DNA of 46,967 bases from Candidatus Accumulibacter appositus (GTDB lineage: Bacteria > Pseudomonadota > Gammaproteobacteria > Burkholderiales > Rhodocyclaceae). The stretch covers positions 1 through 46,967 of the forward strand of contig JEMX01000074.1 in NCBI GenBank assembly GCA_000585055.1, written 5' to 3'. Position numbers and translations under genes: made by a program. Shown in pieces: positions 37,355 to 46,967 of this stretch. Below the pieces are notes generated by a model, which worked only from the letters and a program-made list of their open reading frames with translations, ran no database searches and had not been told where the DNA came from. Position 1 is the stretch's first letter; each line of letters begins with the position of its first letter.

Positions 37355-38745
37355 GCACGCTGATCGACTCGGCCGCCAGGGGCGGAGTGGCCAAGCCCCT
37401 GCCGGCCGCACTTGCCGACCTGATGCCGGCCGATTGCGCTGCCGCAGCCGAGTGGCTCAATCGCGGCTGTGCCTGCGTTTCCGTCGATCATCAGTCGCTC
37501 AAGCTGGCACTCGAAGAAGGCCAGGGCTGCGTCTCGCACGCCGAACTCCTGGCGACACGGCCACACCTGTTTTCCGACAGCGTCGTCTTTGTCAGCGAAG
37601 CGCATCTGCTGCGCATGGCCGAGACCATCGCCGCCCTCGAGCGGGTGCTGCCGCTGTCGGCGTACCGCGAGCGGGTGCTTGCCTACGCACCGGCGATTGC
37701 CCGCCATTCGCCCGCCGCCGCCGGCGTTTTCCTGGGCTACGATTTCCACCTTGGACCGCAGGGCCCGCAGCTGATCGAGATCAATTCGAATGCCGGCGGG
37801 GCGCTGCTCAACGCCCGTCTGTTGCGCGCCCAGCGCGCTTGTTGCGCACCGGTGGCGAAAATGATGCCCGCGCCGCGTGCACTCGAGGCGGCTTTCGTGC
37901 GCATGTTTCGCGAGGAGTGGCGTCTGGCGCAGCTGGCGCGAGTGGCGCAGGGACAGTCAGAGGCGGGTGAGCGGCCGCTGATGCGCATCGCGATTGTTGA
38001 CACACGGCCCAGCGAGCAGTATCTGGCGCCCGAATTCGAACTCTTCCGCGAGTTGTTCGAAGCGCATGGTCTGGCGACGATGGTCGCCGACCCGGATGAG
38101 CTGGCCTTTGATGGCCAGCGCCTGACTTGTCGCGGCGCCAGGATCGATCTGGTCTACAACCGGCTCACCGACTTCGCTCTCGCCGAGCCGCAGCATGCGG
38201 CCCTGCGTGCCGCCTATCTGGCCGACGCGGTGGTTCTCACCCCGCATCCGCAGATGCATGCGCTGTACGCCGACAAGCGCAATCTGGTGGCCCTCGGGGA
38301 CGAGCAGTGGCTGGCGCAGATTGGTGTCGGCGAGCATGACCGGCAGCTGCTGGCGAGCAATATCCCGCGTACCGAGGAAGTGCTGCCGGCCGACGCCGAC
38401 GCCTTCTGGAGCAGTCGCAAGCAATGGTTCTTCAAGCCGGCGGCCGGTTTTGGCAGCAAGGCCGCCTACCGGGGGGACAAGATCACCCGTCGTGTCTTCG
38501 CCGAGATCGCGCGTGGCGGCTACGTCGCGCAGGCGCTGGTCGCCCCCTCCGAGCGCCATCTGCTGGTCGATGGCGTCGGCCAGGACTTCAAGCTGGACCT
38601 GCGCAACTACGTCTATCGCGGCGAGGTGCAGCTGCTCTCGGCGCGCCTCTACCGTGGCCAGACGACCAATTTCCGTACGCCGGGTGGCGGCTTTGCGGCG
38701 GTGCTGCCGGTCTCCTGTCAGGAGTTGTCCGGAGGCTGCCGATGA
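37351..38745 (+). CDS. ATP-grasp-like protein of unknown function
   Basis: A 464-residue protein, overlapped at both ends by neighbours through ATGA junctions, so co-translated with the helicase and mobB. LIEINSNAGGALLNARL (about 138-154) and KQWFFKPAAGFGSKAAYRG (about 350-370) look like parts of an ATP-grasp site. RNYVYRGEVQLLSARLYRG near the end resembles the metal and nucleotide region of glutathionylspermidine or circularly permuted ATP-grasp ligases. No named family is recognised with confidence. A carboxylate-amine or carboxylate-thiol ligase is possible. The link with a helicase and molybdenum cofactor genes gives no clear role. Confidence 0.75.
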   Translation: MSTLIDSAARGGVAKPLPAALADLMPADCAAAAEWLNRGCACVSVDHQSLKLALEEGQGCVSHAELLATRPHLFSDSVVFVSEAHLLRMAETIAALERVLPLSAYRERVLAYAPAIARHSPAAAGVFLGYDFHLGPQGPQLIEINSNAGGALLNARLLRAQRACCAPVAKMMPAPRALEAAFVRMFREEWRLAQLARVAQGQSEAGERPLMRIAIVDTRPSEQYLAPEFELFRELFEAHGLATMVADPDELAFDGQRLTCRGARIDLVYNRLTDFALAEPQHAALRAAYLADAVVLTPHPQMHALYADKRNLVALGDEQWLAQIGVGEHDRQLLASNIPRTEEVLPADADAFWSSRKQWFFKPAAGFGSKAAYRGDKITRRVFAEIARGGYVAQALVAPSERHLLVDGVGQDFKLDLRNYVYRGEVQLLSARLYRGQTTNFRTPGGGFAAVLPVSCQELSGGCR

Positions 38746-39269
38746 AAGTCTTCGCGGTCGCCGGCTATTCCGGTTCGGGCAAGACGACGCTGCTCGAGAA
38801 ACTCCTGCCGCAGATCATCGCGCACGGCCTGCGGGTCTCGGTGATCAAGCATACGCACCACAATTTCGATATCGATCGTCCCGGCAAGGACTCCTTCCGT
38901 CACCGCCAGGCGGGGGCCGGCGAAGTGCTGCTGGCCAGCGCTTCGCGCTGGGTGCTGATGAGCGAGCTACGCGGCGCGCCCGAACCGTCATTGGCCGACC
39001 ATCTGGCCCGATTTTCGCCATGTGATCTGGTGCTCGTCGAGGGCTTCAAGGAGGAGACCGTGCCGACGCTGGAAGTCTACCGACCGGCCAACGGCAAGCC
39101 GCCGCTGTGGCCGGAGCATCGCCAGATCGTCGCCGTGGCCTCCGACCAGCCGCTGCCGGCGGATTTTCCCGCCAGCCTGATGGCGCTGGATTTGAACGAT
39201 ACGGCGGCGATCGTCCGCTATATTCTCGGGACCGTTCAACTGAGAGGAAGCAGTCATGTTGTCCTTTGA
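38742..39269 (+). CDS. mobB: Molybdopterin-guanine dinucleotide biosynthesis GTPase adaptor MobB
   Basis: A 175-residue P-loop protein with GYSGSGKTT at 8-16, SVIKHTHHNFDIDRPGKDS and CDLVLVEGFKEE, all typical of MobB. It binds GTP and assists MobA in attaching GMP to molybdopterin. The start overlaps the preceding stop (ATGA) and the 3' end overlaps moeA by 14 bases. mobA is not in the window. Confidence 0.93.
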   Translation: MKVFAVAGYSGSGKTTLLEKLLPQIIAHGLRVSVIKHTHHNFDIDRPGKDSFRHRQAGAGEVLLASASRWVLMSELRGAPEPSLADHLARFSPCDLVLVEGFKEETVPTLEVYRPANGKPPLWPEHRQIVAVASDQPLPADFPASLMALDLNDTAAIVRYILGTVQLRGSSHVVL

Positions 39270-40461
39270 TCAGGCACTTTCACAGCTGCTGGCGGCTGCC
39301 GCCGCCGTTTCCGAAACGAGCGCCGTGCCCACGTTGGCCGCCGCCGGGCGCGTACTGGCGCAGGCGCAGCGGGCGCCGATCGATGCGCCGCCGCTCGACA
39401 ATTCGGCGATGGATGGTTACGCGCTCGCCGTTGCCGATGTCGCCAGCGTGCCGACGCGTCTGTCGGTGGCGCAGCGTATCCAGGCCGGCAGCGTCGGTAC
39501 GCCGCTGCAGCCGGGAACGGCCGCCCGGATTTTCACCGGCGCGCCAATTCCGGTCGGCGCCGACGCGGTGGTCATGCAGGAGCTCTGCGAGCATGCGACC
39601 GGCGAAGTGACCATCAATCATCGGCCGGCTGCGGGTGAGCACATCCGCCGTGCAGGCAGCGACATCGCCGCCGGCAGCGAGATACTCGCCGCCGGGCAGC
39701 GCCTGCGGCCGCAGGACACCGCCCTGGCGGCGTCGGTGGGGATCGCCTCGCTGCCCGTCTTTCGGCGTTTGCGGGTGGCGGTGTTCTTTACCGGCGACGA
39801 GCTGCGCATGCCTGGCGAGGCGCTGCAGGCGGGGGCGATCTACAACGCCAACCGCTTCTTGTTGACCGCTCTGCTGGAGAGACTGGGCTGCGAGCTGCGC
39901 GACCACGGACAGGTGCCCGACGATTTCGCCGCGACACGCCAGGCTTTGCGCGCGGCGGCGCAGGACAGCGATCTGATTCTCACCTCGGGCGGTGTTTCGG
40001 TCGGCGAGGAGGATCACGTCAAGGCCGCCGTCGAAGCCGAAGGGCGGCTCGAGATGTGGAAGATCGCCATCAAACCGGGCAAGCCACTGGCCTTCGGTCA
40101 GATCACTTCAGCGGGGCGTGAGGTGGCTTTCATCGGTCTGCCGGGGAATCCGGTGTCGAGCTTCGTCACCTTCCTGACGCTGGTGCGGCCCTTCCTGCTC
40201 AGGATGCAGGGTGTGTGCCGCACTGCGCCCCTGAGCTACTGGTTGCGTGTCGATGGCGAGTGGCCACGGCCCGACGCGCGCCGCGAGTTCCTGCGCGCCA
40301 GGATCAATGCCGATGGCGGCGTGGAACTCTTTGCCAACCAGGGCTCGGGCGTGCTGACTTCGGCGGTGTGGGGCGACGGACTGGTGGATAATCCGCCGCA
40401 GCAGGCGATACGCCACGGTGACCTGGTGCGTTTCCTGCCGTTTTCGGAACTGCTCAGCTGA
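39256..40461 (+). CDS. moeA: Molybdopterin molybdenumtransferase MoeA
   Basis: A 401-residue protein with the MoeA signatures PPLDNSAMDGYA, RIFTGAPIP, TSGGVSVGEEDHVKAA, IKPGKPLAFG and GLPGNPVSSFVTF. It inserts molybdate into adenylylated molybdopterin. The length is normal. It starts inside the end of mobB behind GAGAGGAAG, so translation is coupled. Confidence 0.95.
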   Translation: MLSFDQALSQLLAAAAAVSETSAVPTLAAAGRVLAQAQRAPIDAPPLDNSAMDGYALAVADVASVPTRLSVAQRIQAGSVGTPLQPGTAARIFTGAPIPVGADAVVMQELCEHATGEVTINHRPAAGEHIRRAGSDIAAGSEILAAGQRLRPQDTALAASVGIASLPVFRRLRVAVFFTGDELRMPGEALQAGAIYNANRFLLTALLERLGCELRDHGQVPDDFAATRQALRAAAQDSDLILTSGGVSVGEEDHVKAAVEAEGRLEMWKIAIKPGKPLAFGQITSAGREVAFIGLPGNPVSSFVTFLTLVRPFLLRMQGVCRTAPLSYWLRVDGEWPRPDARREFLRARINADGGVELFANQGSGVLTSAVWGDGLVDNPPQQAIRHGDLVRFLPFSELLS

Positions 40462-40492
40462 GCCAATCAGCGATTTTTGGAAGAGGGCGAGG

Positions 40493-40744
40493 ATGCTGAA
40501 GATTCTCTACTTTGCCGGGCTGCGCGAACGACTGGGACAGGGCAGCGAGGAACTCGAACTGCCGGCCGGGGTGCGCGATGTCGCGGCGCTGCGCGATCTG
40601 CTGGCTGCCCGCGGCGGCGTCTGGGACTGCCTGCTGACGCTGAGGAATCTGCGCTATGCGGTCAATCAGCAGATGGCACGGCTCGATTCCCCTCTGTGCG
40701 CGGGCGACGAAGTCGCTTTCTTCCCGCCGGTGACCGGTGGCTGA
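40493..40744 (+). CDS. moaD: Molybdopterin synthase small subunit MoaD
   Basis: An 83-residue ubiquitin-fold protein ending in VTGG. The terminal Gly-Gly is adenylated and then thiocarboxylated to supply sulfur to molybdopterin. ATG 40493 has a purine-rich GAGGGCGAGG upstream. The gene is followed immediately by moaE, its partner in the synthase heterotetramer. Confidence 0.93.
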   Translation: MLKILYFAGLRERLGQGSEELELPAGVRDVAALRDLLAARGGVWDCLLTLRNLRYAVNQQMARLDSPLCAGDEVAFFPPVTGG

Positions 40745-40745
40745 G

Positions 40746-41210
40746 ATGCGAATCAGCGTTCAGGAAGGCGATTTCGATGTCGGCGCCGAGCTGGCTGCCC
40801 TGCGCCAGGGAAATCCGCAGATCGGCGCCGTGGCCTCCTTCGTCGGACTGGTGCGTGACAGCAATGACGGGGCCGGCGTTGCCGAAATGAGCCTCGAACA
40901 CTATCCGGGGATGACCGAGAAAGCGCTCGCCGAGATCGTCGAAGAGGCCTGCCGGCGCTGGGCGATCATCGACGCCCTGGTGATTCACCGCGTCGGTCGC
41001 CTCTTGCCGAGCGAGCAGATCGTCCTGGTGGCGGTGGCCGGCGCGCATCGCGGCGAAGCCTTCGCCGCCTGTGAGTTCATCATGGACTATCTCAAGACGC
41101 GCGCACCGTTCTGGAAGCGCGAAGTGACACCGAGTGGTGCGCGTTGGGTCGACGCCCGCGCTGCCGACGACCAGGCCGCCGAACGCTGGCAGGAGCCCGG
41201 CGCAGACTGA
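40746..41210 (+). CDS. moaE: Molybdopterin synthase catalytic subunit MoaE
   Basis: A 154-residue protein with VASFVGLVRDSNDG, LEHYPGMTEK, IHRVGRLLPSEQIVLVAV, HRGEAFAACEFIMDYLKTRAPFWK and a final W.DAR, all typical of MoaE. It converts precursor Z to molybdopterin using sulfur from MoaD. ATG 40746 lies one base after the moaD stop; a GTG at 40737 in the same frame is less likely. moaA and moaC are not in this window. Confidence 0.94.
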   Translation: MRISVQEGDFDVGAELAALRQGNPQIGAVASFVGLVRDSNDGAGVAEMSLEHYPGMTEKALAEIVEEACRRWAIIDALVIHRVGRLLPSEQIVLVAVAGAHRGEAFAACEFIMDYLKTRAPFWKREVTPSGARWVDARAADDQAAERWQEPGAD

Positions 41211-41302
41211 CTGGGCAGCATTCCGCATTCGCGACGTGACTTTCAGCAAGCCTGACAGCCGCCAGATACCCGCAAGAAATAGGCCGTCGAGTCAGCCTTG
41301 GC

Positions 41303-41328
41303 GTTGACTTAGCCCGGCATGCCCCCAC
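41303..41328 (+). promoter_or_regulatory. Sigma32-type heat-shock promoter before clpB
   Basis: GTTGAC at 41303-41308 and CCCCAC at 41323-41328 are separated by 14 bases, close to the sigma32 consensus (CTTGAA, 13-15 bases, CCCCAT). It lies 39 bases upstream of the clpB start. clpB is a classical sigma32 target in proteobacteria. Confidence 0.6.
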
Positions 41329-41366
41329 TTGTGACGCATGAACATAAACCTCCGAAGGAGTGCCAC

Positions 41367-43949
<2,583 letters not shown>

Positions 43950-43993
43950 GCTATAGGCATGGCCCGCCGCCACCACGAAACGGAGCGACTGAT

Positions 43994-44227
43994 ATGAACC
44001 TCGTCTATGACAGTGCGCACTACGCGATCGTCGCTTATCCGGTGCAGGAGGGTTTCGAGCTGGTCGACAAGGCGACCAGCCGCAGCCTCTTCGTCCAGGG
44101 CTCGGTAGCCAGGGCCCTGCGCCGCACCCTCGACGACATTCCCGACAACGAGCGCGACGAAGAGTCGATCGACGCCGTGCTCGACACCTACTGCGCCGGC
44201 GCCGCCCGCGCCATCGTGCTGCACTGA
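43994..44227 (+). CDS. DUF3567-family small protein
   Basis: A 77-residue protein beginning MNLVYDSAHYAIVAYPVQEGFELVDK and ending in AIVLH, the pattern I know from DUF3567, a short family of unknown function common in betaproteobacteria. It follows clpB after 44 bases, with CGGAG before its ATG, and may be on the same transcript. It is probably cytoplasmic and acidic. No function is known. Confidence 0.8.
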   Translation: MNLVYDSAHYAIVAYPVQEGFELVDKATSRSLFVQGSVARALRRTLDDIPDNERDEESIDAVLDTYCAGAARAIVLH

Positions 44228-44235
44228 CCGGGTGA

Positions 44236-44369
44236 GGGGCGGCCGAAAGCTCGCCCCGGTTCGGGCTCGCCTGGCGAACGACTGGCCGTTATACTCGCCG
44301 ACGTGCGCTACTGGCTGCGGTGAGCAGGCGGGGCGCGGAGAAGCCAGCGGGGCGTGAAAGGAACGCCCC
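44236..44369. other. Gap with two GGGGCG/CGCCCC stem-loops
   Basis: Two hairpins with the same arms occur in the 178-base gap after the DUF3567 gene: GGGGCG 44236-44241 with CGCCCC 44252-44257, and GGGGCG 44349-44354 with CGCCCC 44364-44369. Neither has a T-run. They may be weak terminators or mRNA-stabilising elements, or simply reflect high GC. Confidence 0.35.
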
Positions 44370-44405
44370 ACCCCGAGTGATCCCCGCCGCCAGGCAGCCG
44401 ACGCC

Positions 44406-45170
44406 ATGAACTACACCAGCAATTCCAAGCCCGCCCAGCCCGATCAGCCCACTCGCTCGGCAAGCGGTGGCCCTTGCCCCAGCTGCCACGCGCCGATGGC
44501 CGTGCAGCAGTTCCAGCGCCAGCTCAACGGCGTCGTCTCGCTCGATATCTGCTTTCCCTGCCAGGGCATCTGGTTCGACGAGTTCGAGAGCGCGCAACTC
44601 GCCCCGGCCGGCGTGCTCGAACTCTTCCGCCTGCTGCACGAACACCACGCCGACCTGCGCCAGCCCTGGCGCGACGTGCTGCAATGCCCGCGCTGCCGCG
44701 AACGCCTGATGCACCGTCTTGACAGCACGCGCAACGGCCGCTTTGCCTACAGCCGTTGCCCGCAACGGCACGGGCGCTACAGCGCCTTTGCGGCGTTCAT
44801 GATCGAAAAAGGCTTCGTCCGCCAGCTCAACGGCGCCGAAGTCGCCGAGCTGGCGCGCCAGGTACAGACCATCCGCTGCTCGGGCTGTGGCGCGCCGGTC
44901 GATATTCGCCGCGATCACGTGTGCACGCATTGCCGTTCGCCGATCGTCATTCTCGATCCCGACGCCGTGCAGGACGCGCTCGACAACTTCGGCGAAAAGG
45001 CGAGCCGGCAGCAGCACATCAACCCGCACGCCATGGCCGACGCCTTGCTCGCCAACGAGCGCGCCAAATCGCTATCGGCGCGCGAGACGCGCAAGAGTGT
45101 GCTCGAGAGCGACGTCTCCGACCTGGTCATGGGCGGCATCGAACTCGTCTGGAATCTGCTGCGGCGCTAG
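44406..45170 (+). CDS. Multi-zinc-ribbon protein (zf-TFIIB-like)
   Basis: A 254-residue protein with three cysteine knuckle sets: Cys24/Cys27 with Cys49/Cys52 (CPSCHAPM, then LDICFPCQGIWFDEFE, the TFIIB-type bacterial zinc ribbon), Cys94/Cys97 with Cys118 and His122, and Cys158/Cys161 with Cys173/Cys176. A helical tail follows, ending in a hydrophobic GGIELVWNLLRR. It probably binds zinc and acts as an adaptor for nucleic acid or protein. It lies 13 bases before the TIR gene on the same strand and is likely part of that operon. Confidence 0.8.
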   Translation: MNYTSNSKPAQPDQPTRSASGGPCPSCHAPMAVQQFQRQLNGVVSLDICFPCQGIWFDEFESAQLAPAGVLELFRLLHEHHADLRQPWRDVLQCPRCRERLMHRLDSTRNGRFAYSRCPQRHGRYSAFAAFMIEKGFVRQLNGAEVAELARQVQTIRCSGCGAPVDIRRDHVCTHCRSPIVILDPDAVQDALDNFGEKASRQQHINPHAMADALLANERAKSLSARETRKSVLESDVSDLVMGGIELVWNLLRR

Positions 45171-45183
45171 CCGGAGAGCGCCG

Positions 45184-46608
45184 GTGACCCGCCTGCAGCA
45201 GACCCTCCGCCAGCGGCTGGATGCGCTCTACCGGCAGCCGGCGCTGTGGTCGACCTTCGCGCAGGCCTGGGCCGACGAATGCGGCGGCGAGCCGGCCGCC
45301 GACGGCGAGCCGGCCGCCGACGCTGGCGCGCTGCTCGACGACTGCCTGCAGCAGGAGCCGCTCGATATTCTCGAGGGCCTCCTCGCCGTCGCGGCGCAGC
45401 TCGGCGGACGCGGGGCAGCACCCGGCGCGCTGCCCGAGGTCGTTCGCCGGGTGGCGATCGACATCTGCCTGGTCGCCTGCGAGCGGCGGATTCACCAGCG
45501 CCTGGCCGCGCAACAAATCGCCGCCGCCGCCGCCGCGGCAGCGAGCGAGGAAATCCTGATCGACGCCAGCGAGCAGCTGGCCGCCGCGCTGATCGCCGCC
45601 GCCTGCTGTCGGAATGGCGTCCGCATTCACTTCGACGGCCAAACGCGCAGGGCAGAGGCGGTCAACGTCGTCCGCGACCTGCCGCCGCAAGAACTCGATT
45701 TTCTCGGGCCCAGGGAATGCGTCAAGGCCGAACTGCAGGCGCTGGTCAAGACGCCGCTCGACGATCTGGCAACTGGCAAGGCGCGCGCGCTGCACGACAT
45801 CCGGCAGTACGGCGTCGCTTCCGACGACGTGCTGCTCGCCCAGCTCAGGCGCTACGCGCGCACGAACGACTGCCGCCCGATGTTCGGACTCGACTCGGCC
45901 GGCGCTCACCCACTCGATGACGCGGCCTTGCGTCAGGAACTTGCCGGCTACTTTGAGGTCGCGACCTTCCACTACGGCGACGCCGCCGCACGCCGGCTCG
46001 CCGACGCCGACCGCGCCGCCTGGCAAAGGGCCAACCTGCAGGCCGACCTGATGAGCTATCTTCCGGCGCTCCTGGCGCAGCTCTCGGCGCCGCAGGCGGC
46101 AGCGGGAGCTCGTTTGCAGAACACAGCGTCCAAGTGCGATTTCTTCATCAGCTATAACAAAGCCGACAAGGAATGGGCCGAATGGATCGCCTGGCAGGTC
46201 GAGGATGCCGGTTACAGCACCTTGATCCAAGCGTGGGATTTCCATGCCGGCGGCAATTTCGTGCTCGATATGGACCGCGCGATGAAGCAGACCGAGCGAA
46301 CGATTGCCGTCCTTTCACCCGACTACCTCGCGGCAGGCTACACCCAACCCGAATGGGCTGCGGCCCTGTTGCGGGATCCGGCCGGCGCACAGCGCCGTCT
46401 GATCCCGGTAAGGGTTGCTCACTGCGAGCTTGATGGCCTGTTGGCTGCAGTCACGCACGTCGACCTCGTCGGACTCGACCAGGCGCCCGCCAGGAAGACG
46501 CTGCTCGAGCGGATCAGCGGGGAGCGGCTAAAGCCGTCTCGCGAGCCCCGTTTCCCGGGTGCCGCCTCGCCGTCTGCTCGTCCCGAGCCGAGCTTCCCCG
46601 GCTCGTAG
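45184..46608 (+). CDS. TIR-domain protein with helical N-terminal region
   Basis: A 474-residue protein from GTG 45184, preceded by CCGGAGAG. Residues 1-310 are mostly helical and Ala-rich, of no recognised family. From about 317 to 455 there is a TIR domain: CDFFISYNKADKEWAEWIAWQ, LIQAWDFHAGGNF, IAVLSPDYLAAGYTQPEW and RLIPVRVAHCELDGLLAAV. Glu390 in QPEW is at the position expected for the NADase glutamate. Bacterial TIR domains cleave NAD or make signalling nucleotides in antiphage responses, usually under control of a sensor. The MoxR ATPase that follows and the zinc-ribbon gene before it make a conflict system likely. The activity is not shown by sequence alone. Confidence 0.85.
   Translation: MTRLQQTLRQRLDALYRQPALWSTFAQAWADECGGEPAADGEPAADAGALLDDCLQQEPLDILEGLLAVAAQLGGRGAAPGALPEVVRRVAIDICLVACERRIHQRLAAQQIAAAAAAAASEEILIDASEQLAAALIAAACCRNGVRIHFDGQTRRAEAVNVVRDLPPQELDFLGPRECVKAELQALVKTPLDDLATGKARALHDIRQYGVASDDVLLAQLRRYARTNDCRPMFGLDSAGAHPLDDAALRQELAGYFEVATFHYGDAAARRLADADRAAWQRANLQADLMSYLPALLAQLSAPQAAAGARLQNTASKCDFFISYNKADKEWAEWIAWQVEDAGYSTLIQAWDFHAGGNFVLDMDRAMKQTERTIAVLSPDYLAAGYTQPEWAAALLRDPAGAQRRLIPVRVAHCELDGLLAAVTHVDLVGLDQAPARKTLLERISGERLKPSREPRFPGAASPSARPEPSFPGS
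45286..45321 (+). repeat. 18-bp tandem duplication inside the TIR gene
   Basis: GGCGAGCCGGCCGCCGAC occurs twice head to tail (45286-45303, 45304-45321), giving GEPAAD twice in the protein. The frame is kept. Confidence 0.95.
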
Positions 46609-46674
46609 AAAGCCCTCGACGACTGCGCCCCGCCCAAAGACACAAAGACATCAACGAACTCAAAGGCAGAATAC

Positions 46675-46967
46675 ATGCAAGCTGACGTCAGACAACTGCT
46701 GCAAGACCTCGAAGCCGACGCCGTCGCGCGTTTCGACGGCCTCGTCCATCAATGGTCGCAGAACGAGATCGATGCGCTGCATCTGGCGCTGGCGTCGGAG
46801 CGGCCGCTGCTCGTGCGCGGCGAGCCGGGCACCGGCAAGACGCAACTGGCGCGCGCCGCCGCCGCCGCGCTGGGCTGGAAGCTGCACGGCGTGACCATCA
46901 GCCCGCGCTTCGAGGCACAGGATCTCTTCTGCACCTTCGACGCCGTGCAGCGGCTCGCCGACGCGCA
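46675..46967 (+). CDS. MoxR-type AAA+ ATPase, 3' end beyond the window
   Basis: The frame from ATG 46675 is open to the window edge, giving 97 residues. LLVRGEPGTGKTQLARAAA contains Walker A with Lys55, and ISPRFEAQDLFCTFDAVQRL follows as in MoxR/RavA-like ATPases. These often work with a von Willebrand A partner encoded next. It lies 66 bases after the TIR gene. Aravind-type MoxR-vWA conflict systems place an effector such as TIR next to this ATPase. Whether a vWA gene follows cannot be seen. Confidence 0.8.
   Translation, partial: MQADVRQLLQDLEADAVARFDGLVHQWSQNEIDALHLALASERPLLVRGEPGTGKTQLARAAAAALGWKLHGVTISPRFEAQDLFCTFDAVQRLADA

Overview
The window looks like a chromosomal segment of a high-GC betaproteobacterium. 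Rhodocyclales, perhaps a Candidatus Accumulibacter-like organism, is my best guess. This is inference from a DUF3567-type small gene next to clpB, a PEP-CTERM-type exopolysaccharide locus (prsK/prsR/prsT), a fused TAXI-TRAP transporter and a TIR/MoxR module. I saw no rRNA, tRNA, insertion sequence or CRISPR array.

Layout. (A) 1-1211: the 5' part of a secreted-protein gene on the minus strand, cut by the window edge. (B) 1606-20704: a large metabolic block. A GabR/MocR-type regulator (minus strand) is divergent from a plus-strand series: succinate-semialdehyde-type dehydrogenase, GABA-type aminotransferase, nitrilase-fold amidase, ATP-grasp ligase with an optional membrane anchor, C45-type Ntn hydrolase, a long Orn/Lys/Arg-type decarboxylase, two crotonases flanking an NDP-forming acyl-CoA synthetase, and a TAXI-TRAP transporter. 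The same promoter architecture (ATTGGTATCAG, then ATTGGT 24 bp on, then a -10-like TASAGT 54 bp on) lies in front of both the first operon and the TRAP genes. This ties uptake and catabolism into one proposed regulon. I regard this block as the best candidate for an undescribed pathway: uptake of an amino acid or polyamine-like compound, decarboxylation, amide making and breaking, transamination, oxidation, then CoA activation and beta-oxidation-type steps. It ends at a strong terminator at 20742-20789.

(C) 20965-33432: an exopolysaccharide locus with an O-antigen-ligase/polymerase-like protein, EpsB-type sugar transferase, PrsK kinase, PrsR sigma54 activator, PrsT TPR lipoprotein, and TviB-like and TviC-like nucleotide-sugar enzymes. 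The last two genes are each broken near the 3' end by a perfect 23-bp tandem duplication. (D) 33432-37354: lytic transglycosylase, trypsin-like protease and a YoaA/DinG-type helicase. (E) 37351-41210: a tightly coupled set with an ATP-grasp-like protein of unknown function and molybdenum cofactor genes mobB, moeA, moaD and moaE. (F) 41303-44227: clpB behind a sigma32-like promoter, then a DUF3567 gene. (G) 44406-46967: zinc-ribbon protein, TIR-domain protein and the start of a MoxR-type AAA ATPase, resembling MoxR-centred bacterial conflict systems.

Starts were chosen by Shine-Dalgarno match, signal peptides and family length. Several differ from the longest open frame (gabD TTG at 3329, TAXI protein TTG at 17028). 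Two genes that run off the window (left-edge secreted protein and right-edge MoxR ATPase) were found by reading the sequence directly.
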